Shown here in pieces: positions 16,909 through 24,867 of a stretch of 41,597 nt of DNA. Made by a program: the position numbers and the translations under genes. This DNA is from an uncultured Muribaculaceae bacterium (lineage in GTDB: Bacteria; Bacteroidota; Bacteroidia; Bacteroidales; Muribaculaceae). The notes beneath the pieces are model-generated. The model ran no database searches, was not told the DNA's origin, and saw nothing but the letters and a program-made list of their open reading frames with translations. The stretch's first letter is position 1, and the number at the start of each line of letters is the position of its first letter. The DNA is taken from positions 1-41,597 of the forward strand of contig CAJUMI010000015.1 in the NCBI GenBank assembly GCA_910587545.1. The letters run 5' to 3'.

Positions 16909-17697
16909 ATGCCCGAACTGACCAACGCTCTGCGAAAACTCGTGCGCTCCCTGGGTGATGCCAAAGCGCGACGCGAACACCGGCTGTTTGTCGCCGAAGG
17001 CACTAAGTGTGTCAGCGACACTGCCGGACAGTTTACATGCCGCTATCTGCTCGCTCGCCCTGCATGGCTCGAGGAAAACAGTGACGTCATCGGCCGCATG
17101 GGCGATGCGGAGATAATACGCACGACTACGGCCGACATGGAGCGTATGACACAACTCTCGACGGCGCCGGGCGTCATCGCTGTCTACCATATACCCGAAG
17201 AGACGAAAAGCGAAGACTTCTGCCTGCTCGGCGATGAGCTTGTCGTTGCGCTTGACCGCATTCAGGATCCCGGCAACCTCGGCACCATCATCAGGCTCTG
17301 CGACTGGATGGGGGTGACTGCCATCCTCGCTTCTCGTGATACGGCTGACGTATGGGCGCCGAAAGTAGTCCAGTCAACCATGGGCGCAGTCGCAAGAGTC
17401 AGGGTCATATATGTCGACGATCTCGCCTCTGCACTGCGCGTGTGGCCGGCACCGGTCTACGGCACTTTCCTGTCGGCACCGAGCATCTACACCGCCGACC
17501 TCGGCGCTCGGGGAGTGGTGGTCTTCGGCAACGAAGGCCGAGGCATATCGCCTTCGGTCGCTGAGTGTGTGACTGACCGGCTGTTCATACCCTCTTTCCC
17601 GCCCGATCGCCCGACATCCGAATCTCTCAACGTGGCCACTGCGGCCGCTATCACCCTTTCACAATTCCGCAGCCGGCAGTTGCGGTCAAGAAACTGA
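16909..17697 (+). CDS. SpoU/TrmH-family RNA 2'-O-methyltransferase
   Basis: A SPOUT-class methyltransferase using S-adenosylmethionine to methylate a ribose in rRNA or tRNA. The three SpoU motifs are present in order: LDRIQDPGNLGTIIRL at about 115-130, VVFGNEGRGIS at about 202-212, and SESLNVATAAAI at about 237-248, forming the trefoil-knot site. A substrate-binding N-terminal domain (KARREHRLFVAEGTKCV, about 19-35) is of the RlmB/TrmH group L30e-like type. The target nucleotide cannot be told from sequence. It lies between bioB (11 nt) and radA (16 nt). Confidence 0.92.
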   Translation: MPELTNALRKLVRSLGDAKARREHRLFVAEGTKCVSDTAGQFTCRYLLARPAWLEENSDVIGRMGDAEIIRTTTADMERMTQLSTAPGVIAVYHIPEETKSEDFCLLGDELVVALDRIQDPGNLGTIIRLCDWMGVTAILASRDTADVWAPKVVQSTMGAVARVRVIYVDDLASALRVWPAPVYGTFLSAPSIYTADLGARGVVVFGNEGRGISPSVAECVTDRLFIPSFPPDRPTSESLNVATAAAITLSQFRSRQLRSRN

Positions 17698-17713
17698 ACA
17701 ACACCACGCTGTC

Positions 17714-19084
17714 ATGGCAAAGAAGCAGATTAAATCAATGTGGTTCTGCTCCCAGTGCGGAGCAGAATCTTCCAAATGGGAAGGCCGATGCCCCGCATGC
17801 GGAGAATGGAACACCATGGTCGAGGAAAAGATCGCCGTCGGCCCGTCGCGTTCGCCGTCGCCGGTCTCGTCAGGCCGTCGCGACAAAGCGCAGGCCGTAA
17901 ATGACATCCGGCCGCTCGATCAGCAACGCGTCGCCATGCCGTCGGCCGAACTCAACCGTGTCCTCGGAGGCGGACTCGTCGCCGGATCACTGGTTCTGCT
18001 CGGGGGCGAACCGGGCATTGGCAAATCGACCCTCGTACTGCAGAATCTGCTTTCGATCAAGTCCAAGACCATCCTATATGTATCGGGAGAAGAAAGCGCC
18101 ACTCAGCTCAAACTGCGCGCCGACCGCATCGGACGCGGAAGCGACAACTGCTTCATCGTATGCGAGACATCGCTTGAGAATATTTTCACACACATAGAAG
18201 AACTCCAGCCCGGCATACTCGTCGTCGATTCTATCCAGACCATCGCTTCGGACGCGCTCGAATCAGCCGCCGGCAGTGTCAGCCAGGTCAGGGAGTGCAC
18301 GGCCCGACTGCTCGCCTATGCTAAATCGTCGGGAGTACCCGTGCTTCTGATCGGTCATATCACTAAAGACGGATCGCTTGCCGGACCCAAAGTGCTCGAA
18401 CACATTGTCGACGCTGTTCTCCAGTTCGAAGGCGACAGTCAGTATATGTACCGCATCCTGCGCGCCATAAAGAACCGCTTCGGAAGCACCTCGGAACTCG
18501 GCATCTATGAGATGGGGCGGCGCGGACTCCGCGAAGTGTCCAACCCGTCGGAAATGCTGTTGTCGCACAGCGACGAGGATCTTTCGGGCGTCTCGGTCGG
18601 TGTCACCGTCGAGGGCAACCGCCCGTTCCTGATCGAGATACAGGCTCTCGTAAGCACCGCGGCCTACGGCACACCGCAACGCTCCGTGACCGGCTTCGAC
18701 GGCCGCCGTCTCAACATGCTCCTTGCCGTTCTCGAAAAGCGCGTAGGCTTCAAGCTCGACCGCAAGGACGTGTTCCTTAACATCGCCGGCGGACTGAAGG
18801 TCAACGACCCCGCACTCGATCTTGCCGTTATATGCGCCATACTCTCGAGCAATGTCGACATGGCTGTCGGCCGACGTTTCTGCATGGCCGGAGAAGTCGG
18901 CCTCACCGGCGAGATACGCCCCGTGACCCATATCAGCCGACGCATATCCGAAGCCGCCAAACTCGGCATGACGGATATAATAGTTCCCAAAGGCAACATG
19001 AAAGGAGCCGAGACACCGCCCGAGGGCATCACGGTCCACGAGGTGTCTAAAGTAGAGGAAGCGTTCCGCACTCTATTTGCGTGA
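17714..19084 (+). CDS. radA: DNA repair protein RadA (Sms), branch-migration helicase
   Basis: RadA is a RecA-related helicase that extends D-loops in recombinational repair. The 456-aa protein has the N-terminal zinc finger (Cys12, Cys15, Cys26, Cys29), Walker A GGEPGIGKST at 97-106, Walker B ILVVDSIQT, the RadA-specific KNRFG motif at 253-257, and a Lon-like C-terminal domain (VGLTGEIRPV, LGMTDIIVPKGN). Length is normal. Its 3' end overlaps the convergent nhaC-like gene by 12 nt. Confidence 0.97.
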   Translation: MAKKQIKSMWFCSQCGAESSKWEGRCPACGEWNTMVEEKIAVGPSRSPSPVSSGRRDKAQAVNDIRPLDQQRVAMPSAELNRVLGGGLVAGSLVLLGGEPGIGKSTLVLQNLLSIKSKTILYVSGEESATQLKLRADRIGRGSDNCFIVCETSLENIFTHIEELQPGILVVDSIQTIASDALESAAGSVSQVRECTARLLAYAKSSGVPVLLIGHITKDGSLAGPKVLEHIVDAVLQFEGDSQYMYRILRAIKNRFGSTSELGIYEMGRRGLREVSNPSEMLLSHSDEDLSGVSVGVTVEGNRPFLIEIQALVSTAAYGTPQRSVTGFDGRRLNMLLAVLEKRVGFKLDRKDVFLNIAGGLKVNDPALDLAVICAILSSNVDMAVGRRFCMAGEVGLTGEIRPVTHISRRISEAAKLGMTDIIVPKGNMKGAETPPEGITVHEVSKVEEAFRTLFA

Positions 19085-20410
19085 AGTGAAGGCTATACTC
19101 ACAGCCACCATTGCCGCAAGAGCCCACGGATAGTAGAGATAAGGCCACGGATCGCCCGGCGACATTCCTGCAAGGCCGGCAGCAAGAAGTGTCTGCGCTC
19201 CGTAAGGAAGCAGACATTGCGTGACACACGAGCAGGTGTCGAGCAGACTGGCCGTGCGCGCCCCGCTCAGACCGTAACGCCCCGCTATTCTCTTTGTCAG
19301 CGATCCGACGGTCAGTATCGCCACAGTATTGTTGGCCGTGCAGACATTGACCGACGACACCAGCACGGCGATCGACAGTTTTGCTCCTTTTGCCCCGTGA
19401 ATACGCGCTGTCAGCTGCTGCAACAGAAAATCGATACCGCCTGTCGACCTGATCACGCCAAGCATACCGGCCGCGAGCAATGTCACTATGATAAGCTCGC
19501 CCATGGAGACGGCACCGTCACCCATATATCGGGCCAGATCAAGGAGCGTGTATTCGCCTGTCAGACATGCTATGACTATGGCCGAGACAATGCCGATGAC
19601 TAATACTGTCAGCACATTGATCCCCGCGATTGCGGTTCCGATCACCAGAAGATAAGGTAACAGCAACAGTGCGTTGCTGCCGTCGGCCGTCGGCAATGTA
19701 TTTCCCGCGAGGCCGGCTCCGGCTTCCTCCCAGCCGAGAAACGCATAGACGATCAGCGCCACCGCCGCCGCAGGCACCGCGATGCGCAGGTTAGCCCTGA
19801 ACTTGGCGTTCATGGCCACGTCCTGAGTCCGCGTGGCCGCTACAGTCGTATCGGAAATGAACGAAAGATTGTCTCCGAAAAAAGCTCCGCCGAGCACCGC
19901 AGCCACAAACATAGCCCCGTTTCCGCCGCCGGTGTTTGCCAGATCGACTGCAAGCGGCGTGAGCGCCACTACGGTGCCAACCGAGGTGCCGATCGAAAGT
20001 GAGATCAGACAGGCCGCAAGAAACATGCCGGGCAATATAAGCTGATAAGGCAGGAATTCGAGTACGACGGCGACCATGGCGTCAACCGCCCCGATCTCCT
20101 TGGCTAAAGTCGCAAACGCTCCCGCAAGGATAAAAATCCATATCATATAGATTATGCCCGGATTTCCGGCCGCCTTCGACATCGTCTCCACCCGTTCGGC
20201 CAACGGTTTGCCCGAGTCGGTCAATATCGCCCACATCGAAGCGGCCACAAAAGCCACCGATACAGGCATCGCATAAAAATCGCCCGAACACAGCGACACG
20301 ACAAGATATAACGTCAGGAAAACCACTATCGGCGAGAGAGCTGTCAGTCCTTTTCTAACCCCTATGCGGGTCATTGGATCTATTTGATTGTTCTTATCCG
20401 GAATACTCAT
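19073..20410 (-). CDS. NhaC-family Na+/H+ antiporter
   Basis: A multi-pass inner-membrane exchanger of the NhaC type (IT superfamily), which exports Na+ in exchange for protons or exchanges organic acids. About 11-12 hydrophobic helices; typical lines are SIGTSVGTVVALTPLAVDLA, GGAFFGDNLSFISDTTVAAT and CTANNTVAILTVGSLTKRI. The ATG at 20410 (MSIPDKNNQID) is chosen, because an earlier ATG would overlap the end of the gene upstream. It starts 19 nt after the glucosaminidase gene, so the two are probably co-transcribed. Confidence 0.92.
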   Translation of the reverse strand: MSIPDKNNQIDPMTRIGVRKGLTALSPIVVFLTLYLVVSLCSGDFYAMPVSVAFVAASMWAILTDSGKPLAERVETMSKAAGNPGIIYMIWIFILAGAFATLAKEIGAVDAMVAVVLEFLPYQLILPGMFLAACLISLSIGTSVGTVVALTPLAVDLANTGGGNGAMFVAAVLGGAFFGDNLSFISDTTVAATRTQDVAMNAKFRANLRIAVPAAAVALIVYAFLGWEEAGAGLAGNTLPTADGSNALLLLPYLLVIGTAIAGINVLTVLVIGIVSAIVIACLTGEYTLLDLARYMGDGAVSMGELIIVTLLAAGMLGVIRSTGGIDFLLQQLTARIHGAKGAKLSIAVLVSSVNVCTANNTVAILTVGSLTKRIAGRYGLSGARTASLLDTCSCVTQCLLPYGAQTLLAAGLAGMSPGDPWPYLYYPWALAAMVAVSIAFTSRK

Positions 20411-20429
20411 TATTTTTATGACTGTAAAA

Positions 20430-21080
20430 TTATTCACCTGTAAATACAAGCAAGTCGCTGTATATCTTCAATATGCGTTCTCCATAGCGTTTATTCTGAG
20501 CCCATCGTCCGCTAAGATCATGCCACGACGAAGCCGACCCCCTGGCGACAGCGCCGAACCGAGGATCGACAAGCCTCTCCCCTTCAGGCAGATCGGGCAT
20601 TTTTCCGCCACAGGGAACGGCGTATGCATAGAGATGCTGCAGATGGGCTGTCACACCCTCGTCGACCGTAGCGAAGCGGACTCCACGCCGACCGGTCCTG
20701 ACCACTCCGAGACCGCAATAATTGTGATCGTCCGGTTTTACGGCCGTTCCGCCGCCGAACCTGAACCATCCAGTTTCGACAATCGCCTGACAGAACGCCA
20801 CATCGCCGCGCAATCCATAACGGCGGCCCACCTCAATATAGGCCTCGGCTATCGCCTGATCGAATTTCGGATTATGCCGGCGCACAAAAGCAGTCATCCT
20901 CTCCGCGTCGACTCTCACATCGCCGCAGATAGAAAGCGAGTCAGACACAACGTCGAAATCCATGCCGCAGATAGCTTCCTCGATTGCCACATCGAGAAGA
21001 TCCGACTGTCCGTGTGCAATCGGCCCGACACTCAGCAGAACGACCCAAACAAACAACGCCCTTGCCCGACCGTCAACCAT
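20430..21080 (-). CDS. Exported glucosaminidase (GH73-like, FlgJ/LytG type)
   Basis: A peptidoglycan hydrolase predicted to cut N-acetylglucosaminyl bonds. Signal peptide at about 1-24 (ALFVWVVLLSVGPIAHG). The domain covers about 60-215, with the catalytic Glu102 in CQAIVETGWFRF, then NYCGLGV and a C-terminal tyrosine-rich line NKRYGERILKIYSDL. Length (216 aa) fits single-domain Bacteroidales members. Pairing with a Na+/H+ antiporter gene looks accidental rather than functional. Confidence 0.88.
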   Translation of the reverse strand: MVDGRARALFVWVVLLSVGPIAHGQSDLLDVAIEEAICGMDFDVVSDSLSICGDVRVDAERMTAFVRRHNPKFDQAIAEAYIEVGRRYGLRGDVAFCQAIVETGWFRFGGGTAVKPDDHNYCGLGVVRTGRRGVRFATVDEGVTAHLQHLYAYAVPCGGKMPDLPEGERLVDPRFGAVARGSASSWHDLSGRWAQNKRYGERILKIYSDLLVFTGE

Positions 21081-21109
21081 ATATCAGAGATTTATAAGCT
21101 ATCACACTA

Positions 21110-21143
21110 CAAAGATAAACCATTTTCCCCTCATCATCACAAC
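21110..21143 (-). promoter_or_regulatory. Probable promoter of the glucosaminidase-antiporter pair
   Basis: On the minus strand TATCTTTG (21117-21110) matches the -7 consensus. GTTG (21143-21140) lies 22 nt upstream, slightly further than usual. The ATG is at 21080, so the leader is about 25 nt. Confidence 0.55.
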
Positions 21144-21166
21144 TTCACCATCAAAAAAACCGCCAG

Positions 21167-21229
21167 GTCTGACTTGTCTGTGCCGTCCGACTTGTCCGAC
21201 AATGTCCGATCCGTCTGACCACATCCGAT
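21167..21229 (+). repeat. 9-bp periodic array, copy A (GTCCGACnn)
   Basis: Seven degenerate units start at 21167, 21176, 21185, 21194, 21204, 21213 and 21223: GTCTGAC, GTCTG, GTCCGAC, GTCCGAC, GTCCGAT, GTCTGAC, ATCCGAT. Spacings are 9 or 10 nt. It lies between two divergent promoters. Similar arrays are at 24759-24806 and 35854-35904. Confidence 0.75.
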
Positions 21230-21260
21230 CTTGCCGCCGAAGTTTTTATTGATCACAAAA

Positions 21261-21293
21261 TTTCATCAATACGAAATATTTTCACTAACTTCG
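21261..21293 (+). promoter_or_regulatory. Probable promoter of the leucine-rich-repeat gene
   Basis: TTTC (21261-21264), 21 nt, TAACTTCG (21286-21293), one mismatch in each element from the Bacteroides consensus. Transcription would start near 21300, giving an unusually long leader of about 175 nt before the ATG at 21477. Confidence 0.5.
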
Positions 21294-21297
21294 CATC

Positions 21298-21476
21298 GCA
21301 GACCCCAAACGTCTGCAACTACATAATTCTGAAAGCGTTTACTCGGCGCTCATGGCTTGTTGAACATTCAAGATGCTTCAAAAAGCGGAGCGGACAAAAA
21401 GTACAGATTCTCACGCTTTTTGCATATAGTAACCCCATGAATTCGGAGAATCTATAGTGGCACTTATCACACTTTT
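21298..21476 (+). ncRNA. Structured 5' leader with candidate H-type pseudoknot
   Basis: Three exact pairings are visible. P0: GCAGAC (21298-21303) with GTCTGC (21311-21316). P1: CAAAAAGCG (21379-21387) with CGCTTTTTG (21414-21422). P2: AGATTCTC (21405-21412) with GAGAATCT (21446-21453). The left arm of P2 lies in the loop of P1 and its right arm lies outside, with a single nucleotide (21413) between P2-left and P1-right. This is the geometry of an H-type pseudoknot. It ends 23 nt before the ATG, in position to control translation. I cannot assign it to a known RNA family. Apart from this leader, the gap 21081-21476 holds the two promoters and repeat array A. Confidence 0.5.
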
Positions 21477-22544
21477 ATGCCCGTAAAGACCTTTTATCTA
21501 AGAGCAAAAACATCTCTGGCCCTGCTACTCGCCGCGCTATGCTCTCTGCCGTCGTTTGCCGACGTCACCCTCGACCAACTCGAATTCACGTTAACCAATG
21601 ATGGAAGCGGCTACTCCGTCCGCCAAAAGTACGGTACCAAACTCGAAGGCGCCCTCTATATCCCTGAAATCTACAACGGTCTCCCCGTCACAAGAATCAG
21701 CGATAGAGCTTTTGAGATGTGTGATAAATTAACACATGTATCAATTCCAAATTCAGTCACATATATCGGAGAAGGTGCATTTGTTCATTGCTATTCACTC
21801 GCTACGATCAATATTCCTAACTCTGTCCCATCTATTGAATCTGGAACTTTTACAATGTGCAGTGAATTGACACAAGTATCTATTCCTAATTCTGTCACTA
21901 CTATCGGCAACTACGCATTTAGTGCTTGTAGCTCCCTATCCCAAATCAATATACCCAATTCCGTCACTTCAATCGGGGATGAAGCATTTAGCGATTGCGG
22001 ACTCTTAAGTCTGATAATACCGTCTTCTGTCATAAGCCTGGGAGATTATGTAACCGGAGAATACAGCAATAATGTCAAGATTGCCTACCCCGACGATCTA
22101 AATGCAAAATTTGATGATCGTTATTGGATTCCGGCAATCAGATACCCTCGCAATGCCATTATCGAAAACGGCGTAATCTATAATGCCGACAAAACAAAAC
22201 TCTATTTTGCTACTACATCTCCTCGCGACAAACTAATAATTCCGTCTACTGTTACAGAAATTGGAGACTATGCTTGCGCTGAATGTTCAATCTCTGATAT
22301 TTTACTTCCACCATCTATCTCTTCCGTAGGAAAAAATTCTTTTGGAATGTTTATAACGAAAAGAATCGCCTTTCCTCAGAAATTTGCGCAGAATATAAAT
22401 CTTGACTTTTATAACGTGAGTATCCCCTACCCTGACGATTGCATCGAGTCTGACGGCATGATTTACTCGCCCGACAAATCGGTTCTTTACTTTGCTCCAT
22501 CTACTTTAGCCGGCGAATATACCGTACCGGCCGAGTTGAAATAG
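21477..22544 (+). CDS. N-terminal part of the interrupted leucine-rich-repeat protein
   Basis: If translation stops at the TAG, a 355-aa exported protein results: signal peptide, about seven LRR_5 repeats, and two copies of a spacer module (IIENGVIYNADKTKLYFAT near residue 223 and CIESDGMIYSPDKSVLYFAP near 322). It would lack the C-terminal tail found on the second part and may therefore be released or unstable. Repeats in its middle are AT-rich and use different codons from the flanks. Confidence 0.75.
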   Translation: MPVKTFYLRAKTSLALLLAALCSLPSFADVTLDQLEFTLTNDGSGYSVRQKYGTKLEGALYIPEIYNGLPVTRISDRAFEMCDKLTHVSIPNSVTYIGEGAFVHCYSLATINIPNSVPSIESGTFTMCSELTQVSIPNSVTTIGNYAFSACSSLSQINIPNSVTSIGDEAFSDCGLLSLIIPSSVISLGDYVTGEYSNNVKIAYPDDLNAKFDDRYWIPAIRYPRNAIIENGVIYNADKTKLYFATTSPRDKLIIPSTVTEIGDYACAECSISDILLPPSISSVGKNSFGMFITKRIAFPQKFAQNINLDFYNVSIPYPDDCIESDGMIYSPDKSVLYFAPSTLAGEYTVPAELK

Positions 22545-24686
22545 ATCGGCCAATCGGCGTTCGCATATTGCGATTCAATCTCGGCTATCAAGGCCCTGCC
22601 GACCGTTCCGCCAACGCTTGGCAGCAATAATTTCGTCAACCTTTTCGACAGCATCCCATTAGAGGTCGCCACAGCTTCGCGCGGACTCTATGCCAACGCC
22701 GACGGCTGGAATAAATTCTTTAACATTCAAAACCGCATGGTCGAGGACGCCGACAGCATTGAGATCGTCAACGAAAACGCCGGCGAACTCATAAAAGGCA
22801 TCGACCGCACGAAGCTCGACCGATATGTCAGCCTCAAGATCTCGGGCCCGATCAACAGCGCCGACCTTATCATGATCAACCGTATGCCCAATCTCCTGTC
22901 CGTCGACATGAGCGACGCGACGGTCGAGGCTTCGGACCGCTACTACTATCAACTCGACGGAGTCAACTACTACACGGCCGACGACCGCCTCGGTAGCTAT
23001 TGGTTCAACGCCATCGCCCCGGTCGAGGTCCGTCTACCGGCCGTCACCACTCTTTCGCCCAACGCCCTGCGCAACAACGCCATCGAATCGCTGACCATAC
23101 CCGGATCCGTGCAGACAATCGAAGCATCAGCCCTTGCCGGCAACCGTCTTAAGACCGTCGTACTCGAGGCCGGCGAAGGCGCCATCAGCTGCAGCTCCGA
23201 CAATTATCTGTTCAACCAGCCGATCAACAGCCTCGTCTACAACCGCCCCGTCAGCTCGGCGATATTCTCGGGCTGCAAATCGCTACGATCGCTGACCATA
23301 GGCGACAATATCACCGAGATCGGCCCGAGCGCATTCAGCGGCTGCACAGGCCTTACAGAACTCACCCTGCCCGCATCGGTTACGTCAGTCGGATCACAGG
23401 CTTTCCAATCCTGCATCGGCATCAAGAGCCTCTCTCTACCCGAAACTCTCGCAACCATCGGCTCGCAGGCTTTTCAGGACTGCTCGTCGCTTGAAAAGCT
23501 CGATCTGCCCAAATCCGTGACCTCGATCGGCGCGGGAGCCTTCCGCAGCTGCACAAGCATCGATTCGCTCGTGATACCCGAGTCGATAACCACCATCAGC
23601 GACGAAGCGTTTGCCAATTGTTCGGGTCTTAAATCCGTCCATATACCCAACTCGGTCAACTCGATAATGAGCAACGCATTCAGCAGCTGCTCGTCGTTGA
23701 CAGAAATTGAATTTCCGGCTTCGCTCTCCACCATCGGCAGCTATGCTTTCGCTTGGTGCACCGGGCTCCGCAGCGTCATCATCCCCAACTCGGTCAACTC
23801 GCTCTACGGCAATCCGTTCTCAGGCTGCTCGGGACTCGTCAGAAGCGCCTACCCCGACAATCTCGCCAACCCATTCGGCGACGGCATATCCGTGGCTTAT
23901 CCACGCGAGGGCGCTGTCATCGAAAACGGCTGGATATTCAACGCCGATTCTACAGCTCTCTACTTTGCCCCTATCGATCTCGCGGGCGAATACATGATCC
24001 CCGAAAAAGTCTCGGCTATAGGCCGCTCGGCGTTCAGCCGCTGCTCCGGTCTTGAAGCCGTCATCATCCCCTCGTCCGTCACGGAGATAGGGTCCAACGC
24101 CTTCAGTCTGTGCGATGGGCTTTCGTCGGTCAACATATCCGACATGTCCGCATGGTGCGGCATCAACTTCGTCAATGCCGAAGCCAACCCGCTGCAGTTC
24201 GGTCATAAGCTCGTCATCGACAGCACAGAAGTAGTCGACCTCGTCATCCCCGCCGGCATCCGTCGCATCAACGACTACGCCTTTGCCGGAGCCTCAGCTC
24301 TAAGAAGCCTGGCGATCAACGAAGAAGTCGAATCGATCGGCTTCGGATCGTTCAGCGGCTGCACGTCAATCGACTCCATCACCTGCTTCCCCGCGACTCC
24401 GCCGGCATTGGTCAACGAATCATTCGACGCCGCGCTCTACGACCGTGCCGAACTGGTCGTACCTGCAGACGCCGAGCTCGATTATTATCTCCATGCCATC
24501 TGGGGTAAGTTCATGAATATCAAGGGCGCTGACCTCTCCGGCATAGAAGATATCGTCTGCGACGACGATAACGCGCCCTACGAGCTGTATAACCTGCAGG
24601 GTGTCAGAGTCGACCGCGACAATGCCGCACCCGGCATCTACATCCGCCGCCAAGGCAATAAGACCACAAAGGTTTACAGAGAATAA
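22545..24686 (+). CDS. C-terminal part of the interrupted leucine-rich-repeat protein
   Basis: The frame stays open for 713 codons after the TAG. The first ATG is at 22737 and gives 649 aa with no signal peptide, so a product started there would not be exported. It holds about twelve LRR_5 repeats at roughly 23-residue spacing (ITEIGPSAFSGCTGLTELTL, VTSIGAGAFRSCTSIDSLVI), one spacer module (VIENGWIFNADSTALYFAP) and the C-terminal tail. The absence of any further stop or frameshift in over 2.1 kb indicates the TAG is recent or tolerated. Confidence 0.7.
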   Translation: MGQSAFAYCDSISAIKALPTVPPTLGSNNFVNLFDSIPLEVATASRGLYANADGWNKFFNIQNRMVEDADSIEIVNENAGELIKGIDRTKLDRYVSLKISGPINSADLIMINRMPNLLSVDMSDATVEASDRYYYQLDGVNYYTADDRLGSYWFNAIAPVEVRLPAVTTLSPNALRNNAIESLTIPGSVQTIEASALAGNRLKTVVLEAGEGAISCSSDNYLFNQPINSLVYNRPVSSAIFSGCKSLRSLTIGDNITEIGPSAFSGCTGLTELTLPASVTSVGSQAFQSCIGIKSLSLPETLATIGSQAFQDCSSLEKLDLPKSVTSIGAGAFRSCTSIDSLVIPESITTISDEAFANCSGLKSVHIPNSVNSIMSNAFSSCSSLTEIEFPASLSTIGSYAFAWCTGLRSVIIPNSVNSLYGNPFSGCSGLVRSAYPDNLANPFGDGISVAYPREGAVIENGWIFNADSTALYFAPIDLAGEYMIPEKVSAIGRSAFSRCSGLEAVIIPSSVTEIGSNAFSLCDGLSSVNISDMSAWCGINFVNAEANPLQFGHKLVIDSTEVVDLVIPAGIRRINDYAFAGASALRSLAINEEVESIGFGSFSGCTSIDSITCFPATPPALVNESFDAALYDRAELVVPADAELDYYLHAIWGKFMNIKGADLSGIEDIVCDDDNAPYELYNLQGVRVDRDNAAPGIYIRRQGNKTTKVYRE

Positions 24687-24707
24687 AACAAACACACAAC
24701 ATCACCA

Positions 24708-24743
24708 AGGGCGATGCGTCAGAAAACAACGACGCATCGCCCT
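24708..24743 (+). terminator. Hairpin terminator after the leucine-rich-repeat gene
   Basis: AGGGCGATGCGTC (24708-24720) pairs perfectly with GACGCATCGCCCT (24731-24743), 13 bp around a 10-nt loop, 22 nt after the stop codon. The following bases GCTATTATCC are only moderately T-rich, so it is either a weak terminator or a 3' stabilising hairpin. Confidence 0.65.
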
Positions 24744-24758
24744 GCTATTATCCACCCC

Positions 24759-24806
24759 ATCCGACTAAGATGTCCGACCCTGTCCGAGAAGTCCGAAAAG
24801 TCCGAC
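24759..24806 (+). repeat. 9-bp periodic array, copy B (GTCCGACnn)
   Basis: Units ATCCGAC, GTCCGAC, GTCCGAG, GTCCGAA and GTCCGAC start at 24759, 24772, 24782, 24791 and 24800; the last four are spaced 10, 9 and 9 nt. It lies between the terminators of two converging transcription units and has the same strand orientation as copies A and C. Confidence 0.75.
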
Positions 24807-24829
24807 CCGGTCCCACCTGATGCCAAAGC

Positions 24830-24867
24830 AAAAAACCGTGAGCCGGCGAATAATCTCCGACTCACGG
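24830..24867 (-). terminator. Minus-strand rho-independent terminator
   Basis: Read on the minus strand, CCGTGAG (24867-24861) pairs with CTCACGG (24842-24836), extended inward by CGG/CCG after one mismatch, and is followed by six T (24835-24830). It would end transcripts coming from recJ-recQ, about 200 nt downstream of the recQ stop, or from a small RNA in the gap. Confidence 0.75.

Larger units (their letters stand above)
21477..24686 (+). pseudogene. BspA-type leucine-rich-repeat surface protein interrupted by an in-frame TAG
   Basis: One reading frame of 1,070 codons runs from ATG 21477 to TAA 24686, broken only by TAG at 22542-22544 (codon 356). On both sides the sequence is the same kind of protein: LRR_5 (BspA) repeats such as ASVTSVGSQAFQSC and NSVTTIGNYAFSAC. 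Such proteins are secreted or surface-exposed and bind host or bacterial partners. A signal peptide covers about 1-28 (LALLLAALCSLPSFA). The C-terminus ELYNLQGVRVDRDNAAPGIY plus IRRQGNKTTKVYRE is a tail common in exported Bacteroidales proteins. The TAG aligns with Glu and Ala in two sister repeats and is one base from GAG. About 21,715-22,430 is much richer in AT than the rest. It may be a recent pseudogene, a sequencing error, or a gene read through at low level. Confidence 0.7.

Noticed and set aside
21167..21229. CRISPR array
   Set aside because: The unit is only 9 bp, degenerate, and has no unique spacers; no cas genes are present.
22542..22544. Genome-wide reassignment of TAG to an amino acid
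   Set aside because: queA, recQ and the M23 peptidase gene all end naturally at TAG with correct family C-termini, so TAG works as a stop here.
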